Shown one piece after another: positions 1-15,837 of a stretch of 64,000 nt of DNA. This DNA is from Chrysomallon squamiferum. Its lineage: Eukaryota; Mollusca; Gastropoda; Neomphalida; Peltospiridae. A model generated the notes under the pieces. It had not been told where the DNA came from and searched no databases. It saw nothing but the letters and a program-made list of their open reading frames with translations. A program made the translations under genes and the position numbers. The stretch is from contig CM022672.1 of the NCBI GenBank assembly GCA_012295275.1, forward strand, positions 32,945,999 through 33,009,998, read 5' to 3'. Numbering within the stretch: the first letter of the stretch is position 1; each line of letters begins with the position of its first letter.

Positions 1-889
1 TTTTTTTTCTTAAATTTTAAATTTAGTTTAAAGCTTTTGTAACTTGTAGTTTTGTTTTCAGTATCAGAATCAAGCCAAACTTCGCAAGTCACATGACATC
101 AGACATTAATATTACCCACTGTATGAATAATTGCTTTAATATGTATTTATGATAAACAGCAATATACTGGGTTTTTATTTGCTAAATCAACTTTATTAAA
201 AGTTTACTCAGAGTGTCAGCAAATAACTGATTGATACATTAAACTCCAGGAATTGTTAATGATATACAAAATAAATTATCTGACAATATCAAACCTATCA
301 ATCGTCATTATTTAATCTGGAGTTAGACAATGGAGAATATTAATATGAATATTAAGTATGCAAATTATCAAGGTCAAAGCAGGCTACAACATATGGGTTT
401 AGAATCTTATAGACTGGACATGTTACTAATTTTTGCCACAGAGAAAAAATAGAGAAAGAGAAAACAAAAATAAACGAAATGGTTTTTTTTTGTAAATAAT
501 TTTTTTTTAAGATTACCGTATGCCTTAAACATAGGATAAGAAAGGCTAGTGAAAGGCAAAAAAATATCTTGTCTGGTGCAAAAGTAGGTTTTCTGCCTCA
601 TTTTGACAACAACACATTAATCTGTTTTCTTGACAAAACTAAGGGAATTCATTCTCATCTAATCTTTAATCAACCTACAGAATATAATTAAGTTCCTTTC
701 ATAAATAATTTAAACAAAGTGCACATTTTGGTAAGGCATTTTAATTGAAAAGAAAAAGAGACTGATACAATGATACATGAGCAAACAAGTAATGTGAGGC
801 TATAAAATATCTTAAAAATATTTGTATATTCACATAAATAAACTTTTTAAATGTGCGTAAACATCAAAATGCATTCATAATTCTTATCT

Positions 890-1230
890 CAAGACAAATA
901 TGAAAACTAAGTTTGATCTTTGTGTTTTTATTCCTTTCTTTCCTTATTTATTTTGGTTACAACCTAACATTTGATTGTTTTTCTTTCTTTCTTAGAATTG
1001 TCTCAAAAAAAAAATTATATCTGAATTAAAAATACATAAACAAAATGAAATGTATTAGATTATACAATGTAGATATTTCAGTTACATTTCATATATATTC
1101 CAATCTCAGGGCATTAATATAAAATCTAAGTTTTGATCTTATTTATTTTTTAGTTGCAATCTAACATTTGATTGATTTTCTTTCTTTATCAGATTTTTAT
1201 TTACATTTAAATTAAAATACATCAACTAAT
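890..1230. repeat. Direct duplication of about 110 bp, copies about 220 bp apart
   Basis: Two similar segments start near 895 and 1120. Both contain 'aacatttgattg' followed by 'ttttctttctt' and then an AG dinucleotide. The copies have diverged by scattered substitutions and small indels. Each ends in a motif resembling a plus-strand 3' splice site, but I see no exon after either copy. Confidence 0.5.
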
Positions 1231-1619
1231 GATTATTGAAGATTGACACTTCAAATCCTTTTCAATGGAATCATAAGAATATTTGGCCCTGACATGAAAA
1301 AATATGATTGTTATAAATAAATATAACAAATAAATATAAGTGTAATTAAATTACTTAAATATTTTTCTAATCTTGACATATTTGTAATTTCTTTTTTTTT
1401 TTTTTTTTTTTTTAATAATCATTTATATTTTCTTGAATGTTGCTAAATGAAATCTTTTATGTCTTATTTTATTACATAATGTAAACTTAATGAATTATTT
1501 ACAAAAACAAACTAAAAAAGAAGTACGCACATATGGCGCTCAGAATCTGCCTGTTTAAATCAGTGGATACACTGTAATTTTAATACAAAAGATACTTTAC
1601 TGACATAAACATCGTAAGT

Positions 1620-2050
1620 AAAACTGTAAAAATAAATATGTGATATAAATAATACTTGTAAAAATAAATATGTGATATAAATAATACTTGTAAAAATAAA
1701 GATGTGATGTGATTGATATTGTTAAAAATAAATTGGCGATATAAACAATACTGTAAAAATAAACAAGTGAATGTAAAATAAATAATATAAAAGTAAATAG
1801 ACAAAGGCTGTACTTAATGTTGTAAGTAAATAAAGGTTGTAAACAATATTGTAAACATGAATCAGTGAAGTAAACAATTTTGCAAAAATCAAGAAATCAT
1901 GTAAAATGTTATTGTAAAATTAGATATTGTAAAAATAAGTGATTTAACTACAATAATATTGTAAAAATGATGTAAAAATATAATAGTAATAAATGATGTA
2001 TAATGATACTAAAATTAAATAAATGGTGTAATTAATAACTGTAATAAATG
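1620..2050. repeat. Degenerate minisatellite, unit about 35-40 bp
   Basis: The motif 'tgtaaaaataaa' recurs about a dozen times, separated by variants of 'tatgtgatataaataata'. The first units (1625-1720) are nearly identical and later ones decay. A short open frame on the minus strand comes only from this repetition. Confidence 0.6.
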
Positions 2051-3267
2051 ATATTTAAATTATGAACCTATCAATTAATGACTCTAATCTCCAACCTATT
2101 TCTGATTACAGATTTAATCAAATTCCTTACATTAAATTTAAGATGATAAAGACACAAAATATTAAACTTTCTTTTCACTGTTTCAAAAGCCATCGCATTA
2201 AAATAACACACAACACTTCGCAATTGTTTGTTAATTTGAAAATGCACATTGAAATCTTCAACAATCCACTGTACAAACAAAATCATGTTGAGCCATTTAG
2301 TGTCCAAGCTAAACTGAAGGATATCTGTGATACACAAAAACAGTCTAAAATGCACCATGTATGCTTCCGTTTATTTATATCTTTATATTATTAAGTCAAT
2401 ATAATTACTTACATAAATTGATAGCCAAAATATTGCAATCCTAAATAAAACAAAAATTAAATTAATTGTTTTATTTTTCAACGTTTTAGATTGACAAATA
2501 TTGATTTTGTTGTTACGTCAAAACAAAATAGTCTTCAATAACAATTTGTTTGTTATTTTTCTAAAATGAAAACCTTTTTAATAAGTGGTATTTTGGATTT
2601 AAAAAGATTCAATTAAAATTAAACTTTGAACAATATATAAAATTATTGTATCTAAATAACAAGTAATTTATTAAAGAATAATTCTGTCCCAGAACACCTA
2701 ATTTTAGTCAGTTCCCAACAATATAGTAATTCATAATTTGCCAGCACATTCAGTAGAGACACAAGCACAGACACACATACTAACTCTCTGTTTCTCTTTC
2801 TCTTGTGTAATTTTTGCTTTTATCTTTTATGTTTATATTTTAATAGATTATTGCAAAGTTGTTTTTATGTCTAAACAGAACATTAAAAGATATATATATA
2901 TTATATATTCTATACATAAGAAATAAAGAAAAATGGTTAATGCTGTTAACACAAAGTGGTTACACTGTTGTCATATTAGAAAATATTTTTCTCTAGAGTC
3001 TATAAAATAAGCTGGAAGCATACAAAATGTATTTAGTCATTTTGTTTGAAATACCACAGGAAAAGAAAAAAACTTTTTTTTTTTTCAGCCATTTAGTGAA
3101 TACGTTTGTTTTTAATGCTGTCGTATGTCATATTAATCTTTATGGATTTTTCAATTTCAGCAACAAATCACTTTTTAACAATCCTTCAGTCAAAGAAATC
3201 ATCTTTCTGAAACCACAAATGTAACTGAAACAGTCAGATGAGCATCTCGTCGTCAAGGCAACTTTCG

Positions 3268-5856
3268 TTATTGTTCAAAATCCACGGTCAGTGCCTGGAC
3301 TATCCATGGATCACTTTTAGATCCCTCCCTAAATTCTTCCTTGGTTAGTTTACCATCATGATTCTGAAAACAGAAGAAGAAAAAAAAGATATCTATGGTT
3401 AAAATATATATAAACAGATGTAGGGTCCATGTTTGTATGTCAGTGATGTTTTTTTATATTATAATACAGTGATGTTTTTTTTATTTCTTTATCTTATATG
3501 TATTTTTGATACTTAACAATGCTATTATAACTTGATAAATGCAAAACAAAAATTTACCAAAAACTTATTTTAAAAATTCATGTTTTTTTCTTTAGAAAGC
3601 TTATGTATAAAAGCTAAATTACATTAAAAATAATAATTAGTAATAAAATTACTAAATAAATAAATAAGTAAACAACAGTTTTGAAAATTTCTTTACTCCT
3701 AATATTTTGCCATTTGCAGACATTTAACAGTTTTCATGATCACATATTTTGGATGCAGTTTTGTCAAGTAATAACTCAGACTTGTAGCTATATTAATGAT
3801 CAGAAGAAATATTTTATACATTGAAACTGGATAATTAACAAGAGTAAATTAGAAAAAATAAAGAAAAGTTTACTATAAATCTACAAATTATCAAATGAGT
3901 GTAAACTTTTTTAATGCTAAAATAGGTTCATCAATGCTCGGCACAATTAAAAATTGTGCACTTTTTCCACAAAGCATATGTTCTTAGTAAAGAATATATA
4001 AAAAAATGATTTTAAAAATAAAATGGATAAGTTTAACAGATTTAAATATTAGATTCCAAAGTCTGAATATGTAAATAAAGATTACCTTATACTGATTTCT
4101 GTCACATTTTAACTGTGTATAAGTGATATATACAAAAACCAATTAAGACAGCTGCTAATAGATGTACAAATTCTTTGACCTATACAAAACATCATATAAG
4201 ACTGAGCTACAATTAATTACGCATTCTCATTCATAACTAAATAAATAATTGCGACACAATTGTTGCAGATTTAATGTTGACAATCGTCAATGAATAACTA
4301 TTTTCCAGAAATCTTAAATCATCCATCTGAAAGAATAGTTTTTAAAAAAAGACTCATTCATTTATTAAGATCATTACAAAATTAATAATTAAGTATTTTA
4401 TAGAAATTTACTATAAAAAAAACCTCTCACCAGGTCCATCTGAAGGAATATTTTGTTAACTCGTTTCTGGGGTGTGTCTTCATCCCTGGGTAGGTCCAGT
4501 AACTCTCCCACCATGCTGTAGATAGCATCAACAATGTCCACCATCTCCTTTTTGGTGATGAAGCCATCATTGTCGAGGTCATACAAGCTGAATGCCCCTG
4601 GGGAAAAACAAAAGGTAAATTTTTAATTAAAATTAATAAAATAATTAGAATTCCTTATTCAGAACTGATGATTTATTTTTAAATTCATAATTAAATTGCA
4701 GACAGAGTGGTGTAAATAAGTAATTAATTTCATGTGCGAGTATGTCTGTGTTTATATCCAAATAACTTTTTTAGTATTTGTTTTTAAAATGTAAATATTT
4801 TTGTGTAAATGTTTGTGTATATCCATAATTACATTAGTTACTAAATACTCTATCTTTGTTAAAAATAAAATATATTTGTATTATAACTAGTCATACTTTA
4901 TTTAACTTTTCTTTTTATCTTATTATGATTGTTATTTAAATATAAAACTAAAAACTTAAAAAAGAACATTTTTTAAAAAACATCTATTCCGAAAAGATTG
5001 ACAATACTTAATTTTTACTTCCATTGATTTTAAATTAACAAATAATACAGGGATACATTTATTTTTACTATTATCATTTTTAAATAGTTTGATAATTTTT
5101 GGCATTTTATCACTTTTTCTAAAGCATACTTGTCATGGATACAACATCTTACATCAAGAACAGAGGTTTCAAATAAAGATGGATATATACATGGCTACAC
5201 CACATGCAAGCAATTACACATATTAACTCTTTTTTCTTTTTTTTAAATTATCTGATACAGATACCATAAATTAAAATAATAATAATTTCTAGATTAACAA
5301 TTAAAAATATAAGAACAGGCTAGCATCAACAAAGGGTAGAAATTGGAGCAGCCTGAGATTAAAAGCGGAAGAACTGTGACATAATGAGATCAGAATGGGA
5401 AAAATATGTTCTGGAAAATTGAGAACCATTGCTTTAAATGAACATCACATATTTCATCAAGCAAAATCCATATCTCAGACATATAGTAAGTAATTACATC
5501 TATCTGTCCACAATTACCAGTGACTGAACTAATGAACTCCCACGTCTGGGCTTACTGTTATCCTATAGTGTGGTTGACAGTTAATTGCTAAGCAGTGGGT
5601 GGTCTCCCTTGCCACCAGATGTGTCTTTCATTATAATTTTCCTTCAATTAATAAAGTAAAAGTAACGAAAATAAACCTAGTGAAAATATACAAAATATGT
5701 TTCAGCTGTTCAGTTAAAAACCACCAAAGCAACAGTTCATTAGTAAAAAATAATAATAATAATTAATTATATTCATATTCTAACCACTGTAAATGTTATT
5801 ATGTGGAGGTTCAGTAAAATGTATTTGGTCTGTTTATTCAAACAATGCATGTATTT

Positions 5857-5937
<81 letters not shown>

Positions 5938-6295
5938 AATATACATATTTATATTTATTTTATAAATCTCTACTTACAGTCCAGTTTCTCATCTAGTGTA
6001 CCCCTTGATGTGACAGAAAGAGCACAAACAAACTCTTTGAATGTGATGTAGCCATCCTGTATAGAAAGAAAAACTTATGAAGAAATGTCCAACAGAAGAA
6101 AATTTATAGAAGAAATTAACTAATTGTTTAATATTATGATATAACTGAAAATGATACATATTGTTTGCAATTTAATTCAATCACCTTCTCTTAAGATATT
6201 TTGTGAAATAAACAAGACAAAAACAAATAAATAAATAAATAATTCACTATTTTTATCATCATCATCATCATCACCATTACTGAAATTGTTTCTTA

Positions 6296-6373
<78 letters not shown>

Positions 6374-7302
6374 GTCTCTCAGTTCACTGTTGCTAGGAGA
6401 CCAACAAGTAATTCAGATAATTTATTTACCTTATTTGCATCAAATACATTGAAGACTAATTCAGCAAATTTACTTGGGTTTCCATGAGGAAAAAACTGCT
6501 GATAAATACTTTGAAATTCCTAAAAAATAAAATAAAAAAGATATAAAAGGAAAAAAAAAAGAAAAAAAATAGAAGAAGAAAAAGATGAAAAAGGTAATAA
6601 TGGTTTTCATGACAGCAGCATGATTATATTCTGCTTCTGTCTTAAGCAGGTTTCACATAAAATGACTTATCTTACCAACTCTTAATCTAATTAAGAAAAG
6701 TGAATAGAGTCTTTTGTAGTGTGTCAGTGATTATAACCCGTAAAACTTTTAATTGTGAATCTATCCATACTTTAATTAAAAGAATGAGATACAAAGAATG
6801 AAATTCACATATTTTACACAAAGTTATGAATGAATGATTATTTATTCTCTTTACTTGCTTTGTTGGGCATTTGTTGTTACCAAAATAAGATATCATCTAG
6901 TTTATACTTGAAAAATCCCTATCTAAGTATATTATCTGAAAATTATTCTTATTTTTCAAATTATCACATTTTATACACTTCATATTTACTACTAGTGAAT
7001 TCCTGAAAAAAATAAACTGTACTCTATCAAGGTTATTGTAAGTTGTACAGTGTGAAATTTGCTTTAGGAAGAGATACTCAAAATGAGTCATGAAAATAAT
7101 TTAAAGAAAATTGAATTAAAAAAAAAAAATTAAAAAGTGTCTCATCAAATGGTGAATTAAGCATTAAGCTCAATTTATGTTCAAATTTAATGGATTATAT
7201 TGATTAATCCAAAATTTCTTATGTTATGTGGATTTTGTTTTGATTTATGTTTGACATGTACTTAGGCATAAATCAGTCTTTGATAGACATACCATAATAA
7301 TG

Positions 7303-7339
<37 letters not shown>

Positions 7340-10300
7340 GGGAGGCAGTACATTGTAGACTAAGTTCTGTTTTCTGATCTGACATTTTTTATACCAGAGA
7401 AGAAATTAGAAATTAGAACAAACAATAATAATAATAATAATAATACTAAATAAAAGTAATAGTATTATAATAATAATGTAAGCAACAGTAACAGTATTAG
7501 CAGTAGTAATAATATATGATGATAATAGTAAAAACAATTATAACCCCCAAAAAGTAAATATATATCAAAATTATACTAAATTAAATAAAATTATAGTAAC
7601 AAATAATTAAAAATAAAATAAATTACACACACATATTTATATTTCAACTATTTTCTGCTGTTCATCTGGATGAGTAATGTATATGAAAAAAGAGAAGATT
7701 TTTTGATATATCAATGTTGGATTATTCAAAGGTCAAATACTAATTATTACTAAATTGTGTAGGAGGTAAGCTATAACTGATAGATGGAGGTTTTTGAGAA
7801 AACATCAGTCAAGGTATTCAACTTTGAGTGTTATATATGTTTACGACAACAACAACAACAACAACACAATAATAATAATCGTAATAACAATAATAACAAT
7901 ATCGGGGAGCGTGAGAAAAGAACCATCAGCAGTTCACCTTAAGTTAACCTCAGTCTGTAACAAAAAATAATAATGTAAACATCATCAGTAAACGTGAGCT
8001 AATTTTATTACTCAGACATGAGATAAACAGTGTGTGCTGTAAAACAGCTAACATTTAAACTACTGAATAAAAGAACAGCAGTAGCAGTAGTTGTAGTAGT
8101 AGTAGTAGTAGTAGTGGTGGAGTAACAGTAGTAGCAGCAGCAAACAGCAGCAATGTGGTAATGGTAGTACTAAATAGTAACAGTAGATGGATTAATATTA
8201 GTAATAGTAGTAGTGATAGTAATAGTAGTAGTAGTAATAGTAATGATAGTAATAGTAATAGTAGCTGTAGTGATAGTAATAGTAGTAGGAAATAATATAA
8301 AGATGATGATGATGATGATGATTAACAAGTAACTGCCTATAACAAAATAAAATCATTAAAGAAATGTATTAATTCAAATAATGTATTAGGACTGGCGAAG
8401 AAAAAAGACAACACAAAACCCTTCTGTGTGATATTTTAATTTACTTACATTTTTTTTTTTTTTTTTTTTTTTTTTTTGGTTTATAAACTATACAGGTGAA
8501 AAGGTCAATTTATTAGGATAACAGAAGATACACATTGAGATAGGGTAAAAAATACATGAAGACTCTTTATTTGAAAACCAATAAATCTAACATCCGTTGT
8601 TTTATTCCTTAGCTTTTTTTACAAGCTAACGAAGATTTTTAAATGTTATATAATATAATTAAAACACACTTAAATGTATAATATATACATATATACAGGA
8701 CACACACACATAGATAGATAGAATTAGATAAAATAGCACACACACTCACACAAAACCATTCAGTAAATGTGACAGATAGATAAAGATATATAAAGGTAAC
8801 ATTGAAATACAACTGTTGTGGATATCTGTTAATAAACATTACAAATATAAATACTTAAAAACATCAAAACTAAAAATAAAATAAAGATAGATTTTAAAAA
8901 GATGCCTATTTATTCTTGATGATAGGACATTTATCTGGCTATAGTTAAACAACTCTTTCTATATTTTGTTTGTAAAATATACACAGTAAACAAATAAAGA
9001 AAGAAATAAAATAAATTAAAATAAAATAAAATAAAATAAAATAAAATACAGTTTTTTAATTATATTCAAAATATTTAAAATAAAGATATCAATATATATA
9101 TATATATATTATTTTTTTTAAATTTAAAAAAAAAAAAAAAAAAAATTATTTAAGAATTAGAAAATGAATTCCAAGATCTTGAATCACCCCAACATATATT
9201 CGTCTTTCCCAGATGTGTATGGATTTGTTGTTGTAACGAAACCCAACTTGTAATAAAGCGAGCAACTCTACACAGCTGGCAAAACAGACCTGCAATGTCT
9301 AGCAATTTGTATACCCCCTTCCACACTAACACAGAGTACGAGAAACCCAAATGTGTCTGGTATATACATTACATAACACGATGGCCCCACTTAAACAACA
9401 ACAAAGCACATACAGATGTGTGTGAACAGTTTGAAGATTGTACTTTGTTGTGAACTGTTTTTTTGTTCTCGAAGGAATTAACTGTAATGCTTACAACATA
9501 TTTTAATAATAAATGGTTATAATGTTTTGTGTGTACAGCTGACTTTGGACCATTTCTTAATAGAAATTAATAATATAATGCTACAGCGACTCCACTACTG
9601 CTTCTACTACTATAACTACCACTGCAACTACTACTGCAGCTGCTAATAATACCACTACTATTAGTTACTAATGCTGTTACTGTTATAGCTACAATTACTA
9701 ATGATAATAATAATTAAAATACATTCATAATGAAATATAACAGAAAATAAATATTAATAAATGAAAATATACTTAAAATAGTTTATTCATATTTATGGAT
9801 TGTTTTAATAATAAGGATAATAATGTAATAGTAGTAAAAGTAGTAGTTATAGCAGCAATAGTAGTAGTTGTTGTCATAGCAGTACTAGTAACAGTAATGG
9901 TAGTAGTAATAGCAGTTGTAGTAAAAGTAGTAGTAGTAGTAATTCCAGCTACAGTTGTCTAGGGTTATGAGAAATACGACAGTGTTTAAAGATAATTTCA
10001 TGTCCTTTTCAAATTAATATTGTTGTTTAATTAGTCAATAAAGGAATTACAATTATGTTAAAAAAAAAAAATAATGTAAAAGTATAAATGTAATGTCTGT
10101 ACTGACTCAATCTGGCAAATAATCTAACAGATATTGTCAGTTTTTATTTTCAAAACATGGATGGAAAAGACGTATATTTTCTCATGATAATTTCTGTGCA
10201 TGAAGGGAAACTTTTTTCTCTGTCTATAAACTTCAAACAAGTCAAGTCTTCATAAATCACTTTGTAAAGAAAACTCTGTAATTCCATTAGGTTTATAAAA

Positions 10301-10481
10301 AAAATATTAATAATAACATAAGTCAGGAACATGTGACATTGATCCATGACCTGATGTTTACACCTGGAAACTAATAAACAGACATAAGCTGTAAGATACA
10401 CTAAATAAAAAATCATGTTTTTAGTTTAGCTTATTTTGTGGAGGAAATTTTAATATTTATTAATGATTTCCTAAATTGGCT

Positions 10482-10513
<32 letters not shown>

Positions 10514-13500
10514 TTTATTAACTTTTTGGGGGTGGGGAGGGAGGGGAGTGGGATATAAGATCAGCCTCTTTGTTTCTGTTCTTGACTTAAATTCACCTCA
10601 TCTTTCTCGAGTAAGATATAAGTTAAGAAATAAAATATATAATAAGCTAGTTTGTTTTCAGTTGTTGATATTACACTTCACTATGTAACATAGTTAAAAG
10701 CATGCCTTTCATCTACAGATAAAAATAATTATCTATAATTATAATTAGCTGACTCTCAAAAGAAAATATATTTCAAAAATCAATAAAACCAAAATTGTTT
10801 AAAAATCAGACTGGAAAATGTACAGGGACTGGTACTATAAAGATGAAAACATAGAGAGAGTATTACAACATTTTCATATTCTATAGTCAGTGGATTGATT
10901 AAAAACAGACAGGTAGATGGATTGATAATCACAGAATTTGACAAAAGAATGCAAACAATAATACATCTTTTTTTATTTATTAATAATATTACTTATTTTT
11001 TCAATTATTATTAGTAATAGTGGTATTTGCATAAAATATCAATGAAATCTTTCACATCTTAATATAAATGAATTCACTACCTTAAATGTTTGTTTCTTGT
11101 TAATTTTTGTTTTAAGATAAGATACATAATATTATTTTACTGTATAAATATATCACTGTTTTAATATAGCATTATTTGTTTATAATAACTATATCACTGT
11201 TTTAAGATAGATACATAATATTATTTTACTGTATAAATATATCACTGTTTTAAGATAGATCATAAAATTATTTTCCTATATAAATACACCACTGTTTTAA
11301 GATAGGATACATAAAATTATTTTACTATATAAATATATCACAGTAATAAAAAAAAAAAATTAAGACTCCATATAACTGTAGCATACTAATAAGCACACCA
11401 ATTTTATTTGTTTTTAAAATTCATACAAGTTAAGTAAATTCAACAACATATATTTATATCCAAAAAGTGTACGTTTTTATATTTTTTATCATTATTACAA
11501 GAAGCAAAATAATTTTCTGAACAATGAAAAAAACATGAAAATAAGGTTTATAAAGTTTGTAAATAAATAATAAAATAAGAACAATAAACAAGAAAGAAAA
11601 TAAACAGGATACTGAGGGGGTATATGTGCAAAAAATCTTATATTTGTTTAATTTTTTTGTATCTGTTATATTCTAAATGTTCTCACTATTACATAAAAAC
11701 AACTACAAACAAATATATAATAAAGATTACTGAAGAAAGCAGGCCAAACTGCTTAGAAGTAATAAAATTGAATACTTTTGGCAAAATTTGAAAAAGTTTC
11801 TTTTTATTTTTCTTTCCTTTTTTTTTGTTTTGAATTTTTTTTTTGGTGATATTTATATATATATTCTGTTTCACTTTATTTTCTTCACAGAATGTTTTTA
11901 TAAAGAAATTATTAAATCAGCATTAAGTTTAGTTTAAACAAGAATTAACAATAAAAGAATTTTGTAACTTAAACCATAAAGAGTTCTACAGACAACTTCT
12001 TTCATGTACAGATTTTAAATAAATAAATAAATAAATAAATATAAATAAATAAATAAACAAATAAATAAGCATATGCAAAAATATGGTTAAAACTAAGTAA
12101 TATAGAAAATAAATGATAAAAAAAAGTACTTATAAATAATTATACAAATACTGATTGGAAAAAAAATTAATTTAATAAACTAAAAACAAATAAATAAATA
12201 ATGCAGAAAACCAGTCATGTAAAATAAAATATTTACATAGCATTTTGTATGTACGTAAAGAAATAAAAACAAAATTAAAATAAATACCACTAAAAATATT
12301 ATCAAAAACAGAAAAATAAACAAATATTTATGGAGAATAAATTAATAAAAAAATGAAAATATTATATCAAAATTTTATACATAGTTAAGGGAAATAAAAT
12401 TAAAACATAAAAAAATACCTCAGAAAAAATAACTAAATAATAGGGAAAACAAGTAATGAAAAAGAAAACTAATAATATTTGTTAACTATGTCATGGACTG
12501 AATAACACTATGTGCTAACATAGCAAACAGAAATGTATCAGATGCTTATATAAACACAATGGATACATAATGTACTGTTTACAACATCTTACAAAATACC
12601 TTTACAGTGAACAACTATGATTTATACATTTTTACAAATCTGTCATAAACCCAGCAGTTCATCTAAAAGTTGCTATAAACAGAAATTTCCATTGAAATAT
12701 GTTTTCTTTATATTAAAAACTTGAATTTTTCTTCTACACAACATACTTTCAGTTGTTTTTAAGAAATAAGCCACGCTTGTTAAAAATCATTTTTTTTAAG
12801 ACTATTAGTATATTCAGATATCAACATAACAAACTTTCAGTTACTTTTCAAGAAATATTTCAAAAGTTAGTTATAAATCTTGCTTTGCCTTAAGCTCTGC
12901 TCTTAAATTTAGAGTATTTTCATGAAATAATACTATATGGTTTAAAAACCCAACAAATTATCAAACTGTATTTATAACTTTAAATTCAGATAAATAACCA
13001 GTCACTTTCCAGCAATATAAACGAAAAATAATTATAAATTTCTCTTCCAACAACATTTTTTTTTTTTTTTTAAACAGTATTTATAAATCTTATAATCAAC
13101 AATGTTAACATTAACTATTTACAAACCATGTTGCTAAATGTACTAGGTTTTCCCTTCACTTTGCTTATCAGGTTTCACTTAATACGAAATGTAAATCACA
13201 GCCTCGATGAAAAAAAAGAAAACAATCATAACTCAGGTCTTTTGTGAAAACTTATCCCTTCTCGGAGATGTGTCCACCCAGGTGTTGGGGTCGGGGCCAA
13301 ACTTGGCCGTGTATGCGGCGGTCATCCTGGTCAAGCGGGCCACTATGGCTTTCATTTCCTGCTGCGAAACCGACTGCAGCCCCAAGTAGCGGCGCTCAAG
13401 ACCTGGAACTTCAGGCATCGTTTTCCTCGGTCGCGGCGTGATGTACACAAAGTCCTTGTCGAGAAGATCGATTCCCCCTCTGCTCGCCACAGTTGGCCGA

Positions 13501-14474
13501 ACAAGCCTGGAGACAATGGAGTCGAGCTCTTTCGAATTCACCGTGCGCCCGCGAACAACTTGCGACTGAGACGACTTCACCACTCTCGGGCGCAGAAACT
13601 GTCGGTCGCCTTTGGTGGAATTCAAGTACTTGCTGGCGCTGGTTGCAGAGCGGGTGTGGTCGGTTTGCTGTTCTTCGTTAGAGTTTTCACTCATATTCAG
13701 CCTCCCAGTGCTGTCTGTTCGTCCCTCCGTTGTCACTGACTGGCCTGATCTCGGTCGCAGCAGAAGTAATTTTTCCGTGTGTCCAGCGCCGATGATGTTG
13801 TCACTTTGAGAACATTTGCGACAGAGTTGTTTCGACGGGTGAAGAGCTAAGCGTTCGGACAACTCCAACTGTTCACTGCCACTGACAGAATGCCAAGGAC
13901 CGAAACGACGTGAGGGTTTATATTTTTTAATCCTGTACTCACCGAGGTTGTGCGAGGTCGCGTTGTAGCTAATATCCGCCATGTAGTCCTCAATACAGCA
14001 GCCAATTCAGTCAATGAAACTATGATCCAGCGTGGCGTAACAAAACATATTATACGCATTACCTTGCTTGGTCAGCTAACAAGACCAAATTGTTACATCA
14101 ACTGAAGCCATATGAACCAGTGTGGCTAAAAAACATGATATGTCACAGTCCACTGCACAAATGTGCCTTCACTGAGTGTGTCATATCTTCACAATGGCTA
14201 ATCAGTCTCAGCTAATCTCTGTAACTCAAACCATAATCTACCCACTTCAAATGACCCACCATTATCCGCACATTAGCCTTTATGAGTTTTCTAAGTGGTA
14301 AATTTCTTTAACAAGCTTAAATAAGGTGTTAAGAATTACCAGAGCTGATTACTTCTATGTGAAGGTCTTTAATGACTGGCAGAGGTTGGGGTTAGGCGAG
14401 GTTGTTGTCAGAGGTTTGTGTGTTGTGTGTGTGCACGTGTGTGTGTATGTGTTTGTCTGTGTCGTGTGTGTCTG

Positions 14475-14515
<41 letters not shown>

Positions 14516-15025
14516 TGTGTGGAAGACAGATAAAAACTGATCTAATGAAAACTCAAAACACAGAAATAAAAGCAATATATCAACAATACAATTCTGCTAC
14601 TACTATGTACAACAATAATACTATTACTACTATTATAGCAACTACAGCTGCCACTACTATCGCTATTGATAACAATAATTAAAATTTAATATACATACAT
14701 TGTAAATATATATATGATTTAAATGACTATTTTAGACAAAACATTCTAATTTATTTTTAGTCAGCATAGCTTAAAAATAATGATATAATCAAACTTTTCC
14801 TTGAAATAAAGCATGCATCTGTCTGCAACTAAACATAAAACAGACAATATTTTAGGGTTTATATCATTAGTAAGATATTGATCCTCAAACATGAGCAGTG
14901 TTATTCTCATCCGCTTAAAGAAAAATGAGAAATCTCAAGGCTATTTTTTCTTTTTTTAATGTTGACAGGATAAGCTGGGATAACAAACTGGTGTTTTGTG
15001 AAACAATATATGCTTGTTCACATTT

Positions 15026-15089
<64 letters not shown>

Positions 15090-15451
15090 ACACACACACA
15101 AAAATAATTGATTCTTGGTGTATTAATGGTAATTCTTAAATAAATAAATACACTCTAGAAGACCAGCAACATGTAAATAAAAACAAACATACAAACATAC
15201 CCACTCAATACACATGTATACATATAAATCCAGATACTAAGACAAACACAAACTAACACATACACACATACATACACATAAAAGAAACCCACTGAAACAG
15301 AAACATACACATAGATACAAATGCACTCAAAACACTTACATAACACACATTTTATTTTTTGTATTAGATATGTTTATATGTATGTACAAATAAACATTTC
15401 AAAATATATATATATATATGCAAAAACTGTCAGAAGTTTGAAACACACACA

Positions 15452-15484
<33 letters not shown>

Positions 15485-15792
15485 CATAATTATAATTCAT
15501 CTGATTATAGCCTCCCAGTGAATAAAACAAACTAGATAGGACTGACTTGGAGTTATGGTTCTTGATCAGACATTAATACCTGTGAGATAATCTTATTATC
15601 TCCTGTATTCAGTATCATGGTGTTTATGAAATATTAGCCTTAATCTAATGCACAGTGTGGGGGAAAGAATTTTAACTCTTGCCAGTCAAACTATTTATTG
15701 AAACAAATGTGATGTTTTTGATTATTTTAATCTTGTTTGTATCACTCACTTCAAACACACACACATACCAACAGACAACACCCACACTCACA

Positions 15793-15837
<45 letters not shown>

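Larger units (their letters stand above)
1..3267. other. AT-rich flank, no gene supported
   Basis: This stretch lies downstream of the frequenin-like gene and contains its 3' UTR, whose end I could not place. All reading frames here are short and of low complexity, and none resembles a known protein. It holds a local duplication (about 890-1230) and a minisatellite-like tract (about 1620-2050), listed separately. I see no RNA gene. Confidence 0.6.

Noticed and set aside
2062-2394. 110-codon frame on the plus strand with an opposing 95-codon frame
   Set aside because: No recognisable domains, amino-acid composition as expected from AT-rich DNA, and no splice or promoter context.
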